Of a DNA stretch of 64,000 nt, positions 12,503 to 24,503 are shown in pieces. The notes beneath the pieces were generated by a model. That model did no database searches, had not been told where the DNA came from, and saw nothing but the letters and a program-made list of their open reading frames with translations. A program made the position numbers and the translations under genes. This DNA is from Anthonomus grandis grandis (taxonomy: Eukaryota > Arthropoda > Insecta > Coleoptera > Curculionidae): positions 21,966,785 to 22,030,784 of the forward strand of contig NC_065552.1 of NCBI RefSeq assembly GCF_022605725.1. Reading direction: 5' to 3'. Each line of letters opens with the position of its first letter. Position 1 is the stretch's first letter.

Positions 12503-13803
12503 GTGTCGTTTGTTTATGTGTGTTGCAAGAAAATGTGTAGTAAGGAAGACATATTGGCTTTAATAATAATTTCTGAGGTGTGTGATGAAGATGAGATAAA
12601 AAGTAAAACTCGGAAGCCAAGAACATGGGTGAAAGAGTGGCTTTTACAAAATGAAAAATTTTCAAATGGGAGACTGTTGATGCACCTGAAAAGAAGTGAA
12701 CCGATAGATTATAAAAATTAGTTCCGAATGACGTCTGCAACGTTTGACGAACTTCTCTACAACATTGCACCTTTTATAACGAAACAGAATACTTTGATGA
12801 GGGAAGCAATTTCCGCAGAAACATGATTAAATATTACTCTCCGATTTCTAGCAAAGGGAAATGATTTTGAAGACTTGAAGTTTTTTATGGAGTATCTCCA
12901 CAAGCTATAGGAAAAATTGTAATTGAAACATGTCAGGCACTTATCCACGTATTGAAAGGCTGTATACAGGTATATATATTTTAATTTTAAAGCAAATGAA
13001 GTACAAACCTATGTTGTTTATTTTATTTTAGTTACCTAAAACATCTGATGAATGGCGAAAAGAAGCTGAGCTATTTGAAAAAGTATCTGGTTTTCCAAAT
13101 TGCATCGGGAATTTGGAATATTATAGATGGGAAACATGTGGCAATAAAAAAACCAACACACTCAGGATCTTTACTTTAACTATAAAAAGACATTCAGTAT
13201 TGTTTTGATGGCTAATTGAATGATAATCTGCAATTTTTAATGGTAGATGTTGGGCAAAATGGTAGAGTGTCAGATGGAGGTGTGTTTTCGAATACAACGT
13301 TTGCCAAATTATTATCGGAAGATAATCTTCAAATTCCACCACCAAGAGTAGTGGTACCTGGAGAAAAAAAACATCATCTGCTACCATTTGTGTTTGTAGC
13401 AGATGATGCTTTTCCGTTAAAAGAAAACATTTTAAAGCCGTATACAGGATGTCGGATAAATAGAGAGCAAGAACATTTTAATGCAAAACTCAGTTCAGCT
13501 CGTGTTAAAGTGGAAAATGTATTTGGAATATTGGCCAATCGTTTTTAAATCCTATTAAAACCTATAAATTTATGTCCCGAAAAAGCAACGACTATTGTGC
13601 TAGCTTGTTGTTATTTACATAATTTTTTGCGGCAACAGGATACACCACATTGAGTAAATGTTACCGGAAGTAATGGACCATCTGAAGATGGGCATAACAT
13701 GTTACCTCTTGAGCCATCACATGCTAGAAATCCGACTACCTTAGCAAAAAGAACAAGGGATGCCTTTTGTACTGCAATCAATTATAACAATACTAACCAA
13801 TAA
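12503..13803 (+). pseudogene. PIF/Harbinger transposase, with intron and stops
   Basis: DDE nuclease of the element. The N-terminal region reads KPRTWVKEWLLQNEKFSNG, then a stop at 12,720, then FRMTSATFDELLYNIAPF and LRFLAKGNDFEDLKF. A likely GT-AG intron lies near 12,970-13,031 (ends TTTTATTTTAG). Then come IIDGKHVAIKKPTHSG (first Asp), NYKKTFSIVLMAN, VDVGQNGRVSDGGVF, FVFVADDAFPLKENI (second Asp) and VENVFGILANRF (catalytic Glu), ending with the YLHNFLRQ tail. Frameshifts and at least five stops make it inactive, though all three catalytic residues survive. Confidence 0.9.
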
Positions 13804-13943
13804 ACTAAATGTAATCAGTTAACTAAGTTTAATTTGCAAAGAAACACATACATTTCCGACTAAACATACAAAGAAGTACAAGTAACAGTATAATTGTTCA
13901 ATTATAACTAAACTATACATACTTCAACAGTATTAATAAGGTT

Positions 13944-14460
13944 TCATTGATAACTTTGGTCGCTGAACAGGGCTGCTACGCTGTCATATTCAACGGGTTC
14001 TGTTTGTTGCATTTGTTGTTGATTAAATCCCGTTAATGCCGGTGGGTGACTGGATAATTGCCGAAATATTAGTTCATTTGAAGGTATTGGAGAAGGAGGA
14101 GGGAATGAATGAGGTGTTGAGGTTCTAGAACTTAAACACGCATTTGATGTTGATGTCGGTGATGTCAACTCCTGGGGACTGTACATCTTGGTCCTTCAAG
14201 AAATCCAAGCAAGAAATATACCAAATGGATGGTACATATACATCGTCTTCGCCTGCTCCGGATTTTACAGAATCATTAATTTTTTTCAATTCCCGTCTAT
14301 AGGTATTTCGAATGCTATTTATTTTGCCTTTTAATTTTTCTACAGTACTTTTAGAATCGATTTCCTTATATTCCAATAACAGGATTTCCCATGCTTTGTT
14401 TTTCGTTAATTTATTTTTGTATATGTCGCTTTTAATTTGCCACAGTTTGCACATTTGCAA
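13944..14460 (-). pseudogene. MADF-domain companion protein of PIF/Harbinger
   Basis: In PIF/Harbinger elements a Myb/SANT-like MADF protein binds DNA and helps bring the transposase into the nucleus. The minus-strand frame shows the MADF core LWQIKSDIYKNKLTKN, EILLLEYKEI and KINSIRNTYRRELKKI, then YVPSIWYISCLDFLKDQ. A frame change leads to the low-complexity tail (SPTSTSNACLSSRTSTPHSF and QQQMQQTEPVEYDSVAAL) at 14186-13944. The first helix is missing and the frame enters from the terminal repeat, so the 5' part of the gene is probably deleted. It converges with the transposase, with about 140 bases between them. Confidence 0.85.
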
Positions 14461-14502
14461 AACATATTTGCAAATAAATTTGACCGCGTATGGTTCGGGT
14501 AA

Positions 14503-16916
14503 GTTGGTATCCCCATTCGGCATTCCCGATACTTTGGGAGGTACCTATACTACGAGGGTATATAACTTTATGTGTGTGTATGTCTTTTTTTAATTAATAT
14601 TTTTTTCTTAGTGGTTTTTCTTGATTTTTTTATGTTTTTACAGCCCTATTTAAATATAGGTTCTTTTAATTTTTGGCTCATAAATATTGAAAATGTATTG
14701 CAACAGGAATGTAAATAGTTGTTTAAGGTCTTTAAAAGGGTTATCTCACTTGTACTACAGTTTACTCATGGTGCAGGCAAACGGTTGTTTTAATCAAGAG
14801 ATACTCCTTTGTCGTAATAAAATAAGTGAACACAAAATTGTAACTTGAGTATAGAACTGACAAATAAAATCTTTTTGTATTTATATTAAATAATTAAATA
14901 CCAACATCTGTCAATAGGTTTGTACTCACTGCAAATTTCAAACAAGTTTCAAACTATTTGCAAGCCATTCTTGATGAGCATGCGTATGATATTACAACTT
15001 CTTATTAATTTGAAACCGTCTGTGCGAACATCAAACACGGCTTGAATGGAGTTCAATTTAGAAGAAGAAAAACAAGAGATATAACCTCACCTTTTTATGC
15101 TAATGGGAAAATGAGTAAAACAAAAACGAATTTAAAATACAGCCTTAAATTAGGTGTATATTATTAATAGAGTTTAAAGTTGTGTAATTGTTTGCTAACT
15201 ACTAAATTAGGACACAGTTTCAAGTAAATCTTCAAAAAATCTGTGTCGGAATCTGAAAATTCTAATAACTCGTTCTTCCGATTCAAATTCACTCATTACC
15301 TTAATGTGTATTTTAAGACTATTCCAACAATTTAAAATACAATTTTAAAATAAATATTATAGGGATTATACAAAACGACAAAACATAAACAAACGTTTAG
15401 AAGGTATGCTAATATTCAGAAGATAATTCTCTGATACTTTGCTTGAAATAAATCCAAAAACAAGTCTGACTATCAGAAATTTGTGTAAGAACACTAAACT
15501 TTTGATTCGAAACCGATCAGAAAATTCTGTGCGAACGCATTTTACTCTATTGCGCATGTTTATTTGTCGAAAACTTGTTTCTTATTGCTTTGAGAACAAA
15601 CCTAATAGCGCCACATGCACGAGCGGATTATCCGTACAGAATAGATATGCAAAGATCTAATTAGGCATATCGGATTCGAACGAACTAAATTTGCAATATC
15701 TTTAGGAATTTGGTTTGCCCCATCATATATGACAGATATTTCGATCATGTATGGGACGCTAATTTTTGGCATCAGTATCTTTTTAAACAAATTTTTGAAA
15801 ATGACTTACTTTAATAACTAAGGCTTTATCCATTAACTAAAAATTTGACGAATAAACGAAATAAAATTTTTAATTTAAGACAACTTTACTTTCAACAGAA
15901 ATTCCATATAAAATTTTCTTTTATAATATACCGCAGAACATGCATATTGGACTTGGAAATAAAGCTCAACTAGTGTCGGTTAAGCCTAGAGTTAAAAAAA
16001 CTGTAGGTCAAGGAACACTTGAATATATGTGCTCTGTTTATTAACAAATATTTAATTTTATAGGGTAAATTCCTATAACGAGCAACACTTGAACTTAAAA
16101 TGTTAAAGCATTGTATTAAAAATTAAACATCGAGGAAAAAAAATCTTTTTTTCATTCCTTCCTCAGTATTATTTTTCAAGAAATAAATTAAATTAAATTA
16201 AATTAATGTAATTCCTTATTATGTAAATTATATTAGTTTCTTAGTAATTTACCAAGTATTTATTTCTTGGATTTTGTTTGTTATACTTACAACTTCTAAT
16301 TGCAAGTGTACGTTTTCCCAATCGTGGTTCCTCTTATGGGCGTAAGTCTCTGTGTTTGTGGTTGAAAATATTGCAATATTTTATTTAAATTCGATAGCTT
16401 GTATTATAGAATAAAAGTTTAAATATCTCTTGTTATTTTTCCTACATTTTTACTTTTCTGCATGAATAACCTAAGAACAAACAAAGAATAAAAAACTAAG
16501 TAATCAATTCAACAATCTTTTATTTACCTTGTTTTTGTATTTAAGCCCTTAATAAAAATAATCAACAAGCGTCATTACTTTTCTCCACTAGACTGTAAAA
16601 TCGGAAATCCCCATTTTACCGTGGCGAATTCACTCCGCCGACAAAACAATATTAAAATTCAATATACAAAACAAACCAATTAAAAGTTCGGAGCATTTCC
16701 CGTTTACTCGTGGCACCGCACTCAGAACTGCCAATGAAGTCAAAAATCTTGGCAAAGAGGCTCTTTTGAAGGCGCACAAAGGGCCAATTTGGACCCTGAT
16801 TAGTGCCTTTAATCAAATTAAAAAGCGTTTTTGGTTTTGGCAAGGTACACGACGGATATCCTTTGGTTGTTGTATAGATCGTCAGGGGGAGATAGCGGAT
16901 TAAAAGGGGAGCTTCA

Positions 16917-16947
<31 letters not shown>

Positions 16948-18110
16948 CATTGGCATGGCGGTCTTTCATTCATTATAAAACGAGAATAAATGCATGCAAT
17001 TCACCTTTAACGAAAGTACTTGCACAACATTTATGCCTAGACTAATTGTAATTCAATTAAAATTACTATATATTACAAACCGTAAATTAACATAAAAAAT
17101 ATAACTTCTGTACCTCTTTAAAGATCTACCCACGAAACCAGTTAAACATGATGCTTAAAACGGCCCGAAAATCGTTTCTATTGTCGAAACCACTTTAAAT
17201 GCCAGTAAGTTCTCTAAATGCCCCTATTATCTTTCAGCTCTTTTAGGGGATCATCACAGATTTGGTACAAAACCCAAAACTATTATATTATTTGTAAAGC
17301 AAAATAAAGAAATGCGATGAAACGGGGACAATTGAACAATGAACAATAGGATGAGCAAAATCGTCTCGATTTTCTGAATGAGAATGACGACTCAAGTTTG
17401 TTTTTCCATTGTTCAGTCTCAGCAGACGTATGGCACTTCAGAAATAAGCTTTATAAATTGTTAGAACTAATCTGGCTTGTTTGTTTGCCTTTTAATTGGA
17501 CTTATTCATATAATACATGTCGAAAAAGAACGATTAAGAACAATCCCACAGACTTACTAATTTTAGGTAGATATTACGCTATGCATGTCATGAAGTGTCA
17601 AAGAGCATCTAAAGTACATAAATATTAAACGTGTTATGTGTTACAATCAAATAGCAGCAATTTGTTTTCCAAATATAGCATTAAAATCACCTGTCGGTAG
17701 TTTGCAACACGGCGTGGCCTATTAATTTCTGTGAAATCTATTAGATACTGTCTAAGGTTGTTTCGTTCTCTCTCCTTTTGTTACTTTTTGCTAATTTTAA
17801 TTATTTTTAGTTAACATAAGTTTTCTTTAAAGTTTAAGATATTTAATAATTAGTTCAGTAATACTTTGTTTATTTTGGTTTATTTACATTGATTTTGCAT
17901 ATAAAAGTTCACCCGGTATAACACACGCGTTTCTTGGTAAATTCTTAATATTTAAACTCGACCTATATTACTTTTCCTTACTCTCTTACTCCAATGTTCC
18001 TTCCATAAAGCCTTGCTCTTTTATCCTACTTTACCTTATGGACCCCTCGGAGCGAGAGGAGTAAGCTATTTGACCGAGGTCATCCGCCAAAAACTTAAAA
18101 TACGGAATAG
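14503..18110. other. 3.6 kb without a recognisable gene
   Basis: AT-rich. A 105-codon minus frame at 16,969-16,652 and a 76-codon plus frame at 17,398-17,628 (FHCSVSADVWHF, faintly like the zinc-finger tail of some LINEs) were not assigned. No terminal repeats were seen. A (TA)n tract lies inside. Confidence 0.45.
16917..16944. repeat. (TA)n microsatellite
   Basis: Perfect TA dinucleotide run of about 28 bases. Confidence 0.95.
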
Positions 18111-18250
18111 GTGTGCGATACCGGAAAGCAGTAATACTACGGCAATTATTGAATCGGTACCTAAATCTCATGCGAGGTAATACCGAAGTGCATCACGTCT
18201 TTGTCGATTTAATGAAAGCTGATTGGGGTGTTCCTTATATCAACATCCTT
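18110..18250 (+). pseudogene. Possible reverse-transcriptase fragment
   Basis: The frame VILRQLLNRYLN followed by EVHHVFVDLMKADWGVPY resembles the LINE RT segment in which an incoming helix precedes the first catalytic Asp (HHLFVDFKAAYD-type). Only about 45 residues match. I see no other RT motif beside it. Confidence 0.3.
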
Positions 18251-18615
18251 TACTTCATTTATTACTATAGAATAAGTCGAGTCATTTGTTTTCCTTTCAC
18301 GTTAAATTGTGTCTCTTCTTATTTTGTTTCTATTTTATTTCACTCATTACATAATCACTAAGGGTGTGCGTCGAAAACAGAAGGATCACCTTATTTCAGT
18401 GTGACTGGAGCAGCGTCCTTGTTTTTTTACAGTCTGGCCTTGATAACTTGATAAATAATTAAGATTGTTATTTCAATCTTGATTTAAGTAATTAAACATA
18501 TATTATAAACAGGCCCGAAACAAAGGTTATAAAAGTAAAAAAAACAGTCGGGTGGCCTAATAGCATACTGAACGACAAAATTGTCCAAGTCGTAATATGA
18601 TCTGACACAAACTCT

Positions 18616-19690
18616 TTAACCCATTCAGAACGGTTGATGTACGGGTACGTTTTTTAAAGCGGACATTGATGGCCGAATGCCGTAGATGTACGTCAGTTAT
18701 ATCCTATTTGAAAGACTGCTGCCGTACCGGTACGACAGTTAGAAAACTAAATAGTAGCAGGACGACTGATGTACAGGTACGGCATTTTTTTATTTTTAGG
18801 GGCAAGTAAAAGGCATTTGTAATTCACATTTTTTTAATTCTGGAAGTATCAAAAAACAAAAGTTAGTTTCTTATATAGAAAATATAAAGAACAAACTAAA
18901 AACACAAACGAACGAAAATACAAATAACAAATATAGTTTTCTAAAACTTTTTAAGAGTGTGATACTGTTCAAAACAAGGGTGCACACAAAGTGCAATATT
19001 GCATTCTTTACACATAAAGCGGGTATCTAAGCGTTTTTTCTTTCGAAGCTGTGTGGTGGCACAAACATGGCATCTTCTTTGTGTTCTCGATCCTTGAGCT
19101 GCAGTTGGTGGAACGGGGCTTGAAAAATGCCTTTCAATTAGTCGAGCTGGATTATCAACACTACCAGGTGCGCTTCGTTTCTTCGTAGAAATGGGATATT
19201 TTTCGAATATTTGAGCCACAACTTGCAATCAAAAGTCTGAAAACGATGGTTTATTTCCTGTTTTGACTTGAAATAAAATATACTCATTATACAAGCATAA
19301 GTCCATTAAATGGAAAAACAGTTTCTTATACCACTTCAATGATTTTCTAGCACAATCAACAAAACTAATTTGCAAGTCTATTTTGTCAACTGCTCCCATC
19401 TTTAAATTATGTTCTAACACGCACTGAGGTTTCAAAACACGATCACCAGTTTTACGATTGAGTTTTCCGGTTTCCTTGAGGCATGGCTTTGATACTGAAG
19501 TTAACATGTGTACACATTTCTTATCATGCCACTTCAGGGCTAACATGTTTTCTGTGGATGCACTCTTAACTTCTCCTTTTTTTATGGGCTTACGAAACTC
19601 TAGCATCCCCTTTCTGGTCGCTTTCACAGTTCCAGTTCCTCCGGTTTCTTGCATCAACTCAAGGCCAGTCTACATCAAGAAGTCTTGTCA
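18616..19690 (-). mobile_element. Truncated piggyBac-like transposon (3' half)
   Basis: The left edge is TTAA (18,616-18,619) followed by CCCATTCAGAACGG and GTACGGGTACG, which fits the TTAA target and GTAC-rich ends of piggyBac-like elements. The minus-strand transposase C-terminal half follows at 19,680-18,941. The other end is missing, so the element is truncated near 19,690. Confidence 0.8.
18941..19680 (-). pseudogene. piggyBac-like transposase, C-terminal half
   Basis: Cut-and-paste transposase of the PGBD4-like type. Visible motifs are GTVKATRKGMLEF, NMLALKWHDKKCVHML, the third catalytic Asp in LKMGAVDKIDLQIS and WYKKLFFHLMDLCLYN. The C-terminal zinc-binding domain has CHVCATTQ, RFMCKECNIALCV and PCFEQYHTLKKF. 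One in-frame TGA at 19,229-19,231 separates the two parts, which otherwise join without loss. The first two catalytic Asp regions lie beyond the truncation point. Confidence 0.88.
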
Positions 19691-19849
19691 TTAGAAGTGC
19701 TCGTGCCACCCTAGTTCATTTATTACATCTCAGACATGGCCGAAACTAGGTCAAAAAAACATAAATATGCCGACGATTGAGAACTTATTATAAAATATGG
19801 CTCATCCAGTTTTAACGGCTGATGTCAACTCCAACCAAGAGCTAGCAAA

Positions 19850-20045
19850 ATAGAGGTTACCCGCTTTTACCTAAATAACGGGTAAACTCAAACTCGCAAA
19901 TAGGGAGCTCAGTTTAAAAAAACAACTCTCAAACATAACAAAAACATAAAGTACCTAGATGTGACACTCGATAGAACACTTTTGTTTAAGGAGCACTTAT
20001 TAAAAATAGCAGAAGATATAAAAACAAGAAAAAATTTAACACAGA
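19850..20045 (+). pseudogene. LINE post-RT fragment (Jockey-like)
   Basis: A short plus-strand piece reading KYLDVTLDRTLLFKEHLLKI and then AEDIKTRKNL, the thumb region that follows the catalytic site in Jockey-type LINEs (KYLGVTLDRTL type). LANREL lies upstream in another frame. It abuts the 3' end of the R4-like copy that follows on the other strand. Confidence 0.55.
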
Positions 20046-20489
20046 ATTGCGCAGAACATCTTTCTGACGATTCTAGATGTGGGTAATAGCGTCGAATTCT
20101 GCATCAGCTTATAGATGATTTTCTTAAGGTTGAGCAGTTTCATGTTTTCGATCAGGCTCTTTGGTATTACTCCTGTTGTTGACACAATAATTGGAACTGT
20201 CCGTACTTTTCTCATTTCCCATTGTCTTCGTATCTGGTGTTTTAGATCCCTGTACTTAACAATCTTTTTATTATGTTTTGTTCCTAGGTTGTTATTATTG
20301 GAAATAGCTACATCAATAAGGATTGTCTTCCTAGAAATTTTATCGATTAGGATTAGGTCAGACTTATTGTTACTTACTCGTTGGTCTGTGAGTATAGTGC
20401 GGTCCCAATTAAATTTGTGTTAGTCATTTTCAAGAACTGGTTCCGGCTTATAGTTATAATATGGTACCTTGGCTGCCGATAAGAGATTT
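20046..20489 (-). mobile_element. R4/Dong-like LINE, 5'-truncated copy (endonuclease domain)
   Basis: Minus-strand translation gives the restriction-like endonuclease end of an R4/Dong-type LINE: LTDQRVSNNKSDLILIDK, KTILIDVAISNNNNLGTK, HQIRRQWEMRKVRTVPIIVS, TTGVIPKSLIENMKLLNL and TSRIVRKMF. The two Asp-containing strands form a PD-(D/E)XK-like core. Its 5' edge joins directly to a (TAA)n tract, and R4/Dong elements are known to target TAA repeats. It duplicates part of the neighbouring copy at 20,700-22,930. Confidence 0.72.
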
Positions 20490-20523
20490 AGTTTTTCTTA
20501 TTATTATTGTTATTATTATTATT
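20490..20523. repeat. (TTA/TAA)n tract between two R4-like copies
   Basis: Imperfect ATT/TTA run, (TAA)n on the minus strand. It lies at the 5' junction of the truncated R4-like copy and downstream of the longer copy. Confidence 0.85.
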
Positions 20524-20699
20524 ATTATTATAGATTTTATGCCAAATGGCAATCGCACGGCCCCCTGGTGAATGGAGTCATCACTTATCCCAGATATCAA
20601 AAAGATCAAGCTCTGATCAAGTCCTTTCCATGTTATGGAACTCTGTTTTTACCTTTATTAATGAATAATACACTTTCCTACACTGCGATAAACTGAAAA

Positions 20700-22930
20700 T
20701 TACATTATATGTTTCTACATGTTGACGTTATCTGCATCATTAATCCGCACTTCTGCCATTTCCTATTGTCTTCGTATATGATGCTATGTAATTTTATCGA
20801 TTAGTCTTAGGTCAGGCCTATTGTTACTTACTCGTTGGTCTGTGAGTACAGTGCGATATAATTTGTGTATTTTTAAGAACCGGTTCCGGTTTATAGTTAT
20901 AATATGGTATCTTGGCTCCTGATAAAAGGTTTAGTTTTTCTGCAAGCTCTTTATGCAGTATCTTTGCAACTAGATCATGTCATTCATTATATTCCGTTAG
21001 TGCAAAAGTTTGACATCCACCGGTGATATGCTGAATAGATTTCGTTGTCTGACCTCCATATCTACATCTGTCACTTTGCGCCGTCGAGTCACATACGATA
21101 AACTTTAAATCATTTCTTTTTGGTATTATTTGATTTTGGATAGCCACAAGAAACCCTTCAGTTTTGGAAAAAAGCTGTTCCGAAGTCAACCAGTAGTAGT
21201 TCGACGCCGCTATGTCGACATACTCTTGATGAACCTCGTGAACATACCTTCTATGTAGTGGTTTTCCCATACACGCTTGCATTTTTCCTTGTTCTTGTTA
21301 TGATGTATGGGTTTCTCAAGCTCCTAAAGTTAAAGTGGTGTTTAATCGTCTGATTTACATACAGCAGGATGAATGTCTGATGTTTCAGCCTCTTTTAAGA
21401 AAAGGGATCGCAAGTTATTAATTTTGTGAGTCAGCTGCTTCCCTATGTCGCTCATTCCTCGTCCTCGAAATTTTAAATCATCCATATAAAGTAGATGGTT
21501 TACTCTTGTTAGTTCTCTATTATTCTTTTTTGGGCGATATCCGTACCTAGTTGAACTGAGTTGGCTAGAGAGCGGGTTTATGGCAAGGTTGAACCAAAGT
21601 GGACATCATAAATCTCTCTGAAATATACCACTACGAATAGGTATCATATTAGTTCCAATTCAGTTATCGTTAGGCACCTGGAGTTTTATTGATGTTCGCC
21701 AAGATGCCATAGTAAGGTCTAAAAAGAAAATTATGTGCTTATATATTTTGTAAAATTGAAGTACATCGATAAGCCATTTATGTGGAACTGTACTTCAATA
21801 TACACTGAAAGGTTTCTCTTGTTGTTAAATGCCTGATTGTAAACTACGTCTAAACTGAGTCGATAATTAGCTATTCTTTACACTTCATGGCACCTCTGGT
21901 ACATTCTGTCTGTTGAGCCGCTATGATGTTATTCTGGACACAATGTCTGTAGATACGTTCTATAATGCAAGATGTAATTAGTTTATAGAGTGTGGGTAAG
22001 CATGTTATTGGCCGATATTTAGCCGGATCATGAGTGTTTTGGCAGTCCTTGGATAAGAGGTATTTAGTACCTTCTGTTAAAAAATTTGGCATATTCTGCG
22101 GATTTGTGAGTACGTCGTTTAGAAGTACGGTGAGTTGTTGATGTGTTAACCACAATTTTTGAATCCAGTAATTTTGGATGTGATCTGGGTCTAGAGCTTT
22201 CCAGTTATGTAGCTTTTTTTATGATGTTAGTAACTTCGTCAATTGAAAATGGTAAAAATGCCATTTGATTATGTGTTTGACACTTTGCTCGTTCTTTATC
22301 CAGCCATTCAGTGTTGAAGTTGCATTCACTAGTTGTTGTTAATTGAGTGCCCCAGAGCTCCTAGATGTTTTATTCGTGGGGTAAATGATAATAGCAGTAT
22401 TTGTTAGAGCAATATCATTAAGCTTTCGATAAAATTGCTTTTCTGGGCGTTCAAAAAGTAAATTATCTTGTTTCCTTTTATTACTGAACACCTTTTTAAG
22501 CGACCTTAAAGAAATAGATATATTTTTCTAGGTATAATTTTCTAGGTGTCCTGTTGTGTATATTGTTGGGTCTGACGCATTATTTTCTCTACTCTTTCTT
22601 GTATTTTTTTGGTTCTGATACCTCCGATGTATTTCTTTTGACGGCCAATGTCTTTCCTAATATCTTCAATCTTTATTAGTAGTCTCCTTTCCCATGGCGG
22701 TGTCACTCTTTCATTACGTGTAATTCTTTGCTGGTTATTTATTATTTTTATTCCCAATTCAGCAGGTTAGGTCCTGATTGGTGTTTGTTGACCATGTGAA
22801 ACTTGGGGTTGTGGAGCTATAGCTTCTTGTATGACAGAAGCCCACCTCCTCAGCACCCTGCCACCGATGGTTCGCATGCTGTCATATTCAGCACCGGCTC
22901 CACACATGCTCTGGCAATCTCCAGGCAGCG
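20700..22930 (-). mobile_element. R4/Dong-like LINE, longer copy with RT and endonuclease
   Basis: Single-ORF LINE type with a C-terminal restriction-like endonuclease. In minus-strand order: WERRLLIKIEDIRKDIGRQK (22757-22542), LTHQQLTVLLNDVLTNPQ, AKYRPITCLPTLYKLITS, the RT catalytic motif HLLYMDDLKFRGRG near 21,490, KPLHRRYVHEVHQEYVDIAA, TEGFLVAIQNQIIPKRND, a CCHC-like knuckle (CRYGG, HITGGC, with the second Cys changed to Gly), LAEKLNLLSGAKIPYYNYKP and the endonuclease start VSNNRPDLRLIDKIT. Many frameshifts and stops occur, and part of the endonuclease is deleted near 20,790. Bases 20,524-20,700 lie between the copies and are unassigned. Confidence 0.75.
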
Positions 22931-22934
22931 AGCT

Positions 22935-23764
22935 TTAAATCTGGCAAAAGATCAAGAGACGAAAAGTGGTTTATGAATTACACGTGTGGTTAAGAGTACA
23001 GTAGAAACGACAATAATATTTTATTGTCTCCATTGCTGTTCACTTATCTCATTGACGAGATCGGTATACTTTGCCTGCTTGTTAGTACACCGAGAAAAAA
23101 CTTCGTTAACGGTTAAAGAATGATCGATCAACCCAATCAAAAACTTAGAGTAAATAGGCGCCGAAGAAATAATCTGATTGTCGCAATGAAAGTGGTCTAA
23201 TTGGAGCTAACAGCTATTTTTTTAATCACAAAATAGGTAAATGGATTACTATAATCGAATAGATATATTGTAGGTATAAAATTGATTAATAACCCTTAAC
23301 AAAAACTTTGATTATGGCAATTGAACACTTTGTTTACTATAATAAAATACTTTAATAACTATTGTTTAAGTAGCTTTAACCATTAACAAAAACTTGATCA
23401 TAGTAATCGAATTGCTCCTTTATCACAATAAAGAACTTAAAGATTATTACAACAAAACACTTTGAATGTGATAATCAGATCGCTTATTATTATCAGAAAA
23501 AAAATTGCTTTATTATTAGAATTTATAACCTTCAATATCAATAATAATTCCATGAAATTTTTTCTAAATGGTATTGCAGGCTATAAATCGTCCTTTAAAA
23601 ATAAAGAGTAATATCTCTGTGTACTATCACATTATAGATATATTTTTTGTATTTTTTTTAATAAATTATTAAATGTATGTCTGTGAATAGATTTTATTAA
23701 TTTAGTGATACTGTCGATATTTTTTTTCAAAATATTTCATGAAAAAAAATCTTTCCTTTATCAC
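22935..23764. other. Spacer with a weak direct repeat
   Basis: No gene recognised. Two similar AT-rich units, near 23,291 and 23,376 (sharing TTAACAAAAACTT followed by GAT), form an imperfect direct repeat about 85 bp apart. Confidence 0.45.
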
Positions 23765-23766
23765 TA

Positions 23767-24254
23767 TACAGTGTGGCCCAAATTGGGTGTACATGTATGG
23801 GTATCTTGGAAACTATGAGAGATAGAAAATTGGTTAAATGGGGAAAGTTGTAGGGCATTTAGTTACCAATTTAGTGCCGCTTTCAGAACAATTTTATATT
23901 TTTCCGATTTTGAAATATTTGGAAAAAATCAAAAAGTTGCATTATGGAAAAAGGGCTGTATTTTTTTTATTTCAACGTATTTTTAAAATCTGTAAAAACA
24001 TTATTAGGACAACTTTTTAAGGACAACGCATACCTGAATTTTTTTTTGCGACGCATACCTGAATTTTGTTTGCGACGTTTCGGTTCTTAGATTCCATCCT
24101 CAACTTGTTTTTTTCTTATGGCGGCCATTTTGTTTTTTTGCTAAATTAAAAAGATCTTTTTTTTCCTTTAAAATGATGTATAACACTTTATGAAAATATT
24201 TCATTCTTATGTCAAAAAGTTACAAAGTTCATTTTTCGCGGAGTTGGCCATGAA
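23767..24254 (+). repeat. Left long terminal inverted repeat of mariner-like element 2
   Basis: Pairs with 25,739-26,208. It carries an extra tandem duplication of about 24 bp (unit containing GCATACCTGAATTTT, near 24,028 and 24,052) that the right copy lacks, which explains most of the length difference. Confidence 0.88.
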
Positions 24255-24503
24255 TGCGGAGGCCATGACTACGGAGGCCATTTGTCGTATAAACAATTAT
24301 TATTGCTTAATGATTTAGCGTCATTTACTGACAGTTTTGCAAAGTATTATTTATTTGATTTAACTTTTTATCTTGTTTAGTAGTTCTTATCTTGTTAATT
24401 TTTTGTTCTTGTTCTTGTTAGTGTTAAATAGTTTTTTCGTATCTAGTTGTCTTCGTTTGTCTTTAGTGAGTTTTGTTTAAATTTTTAATTTCCGAAAATA
24501 GCC

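Larger units (their letters stand above)
12372..14499. mobile_element. PIF/Harbinger transposon with both ends and TAA target duplication
   Basis: The ends are inverted repeats of about 40 bp starting CCCGAACCATAC on both sides and sharing TATTTGCAAATATGTTT. They are flanked by TAA at 12,369-12,371 and 14,500-14,502, the 3-bp TWA target typical of PIF/Harbinger. Inside are a transposase (plus) and a MADF-domain companion (minus) in convergent order, the usual two-gene plan of this superfamily. Length is 2,128 bp. The MADF gene seems to lack its N-terminal part and runs straight out of the right terminus, suggesting an internal deletion there. Confidence 0.92.

Noticed and set aside
16652..16969. 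105-codon minus-strand frame, partly across the (TA)n run
   Set aside because: The start is formed by the TA microsatellite, and the rest matches no family that I know.
17398..17628. Plus-strand frame FHCSVSADVWHF, possible LINE zinc-finger tail
   Set aside because: The Cys/His pattern is too incomplete and no RT lies upstream.
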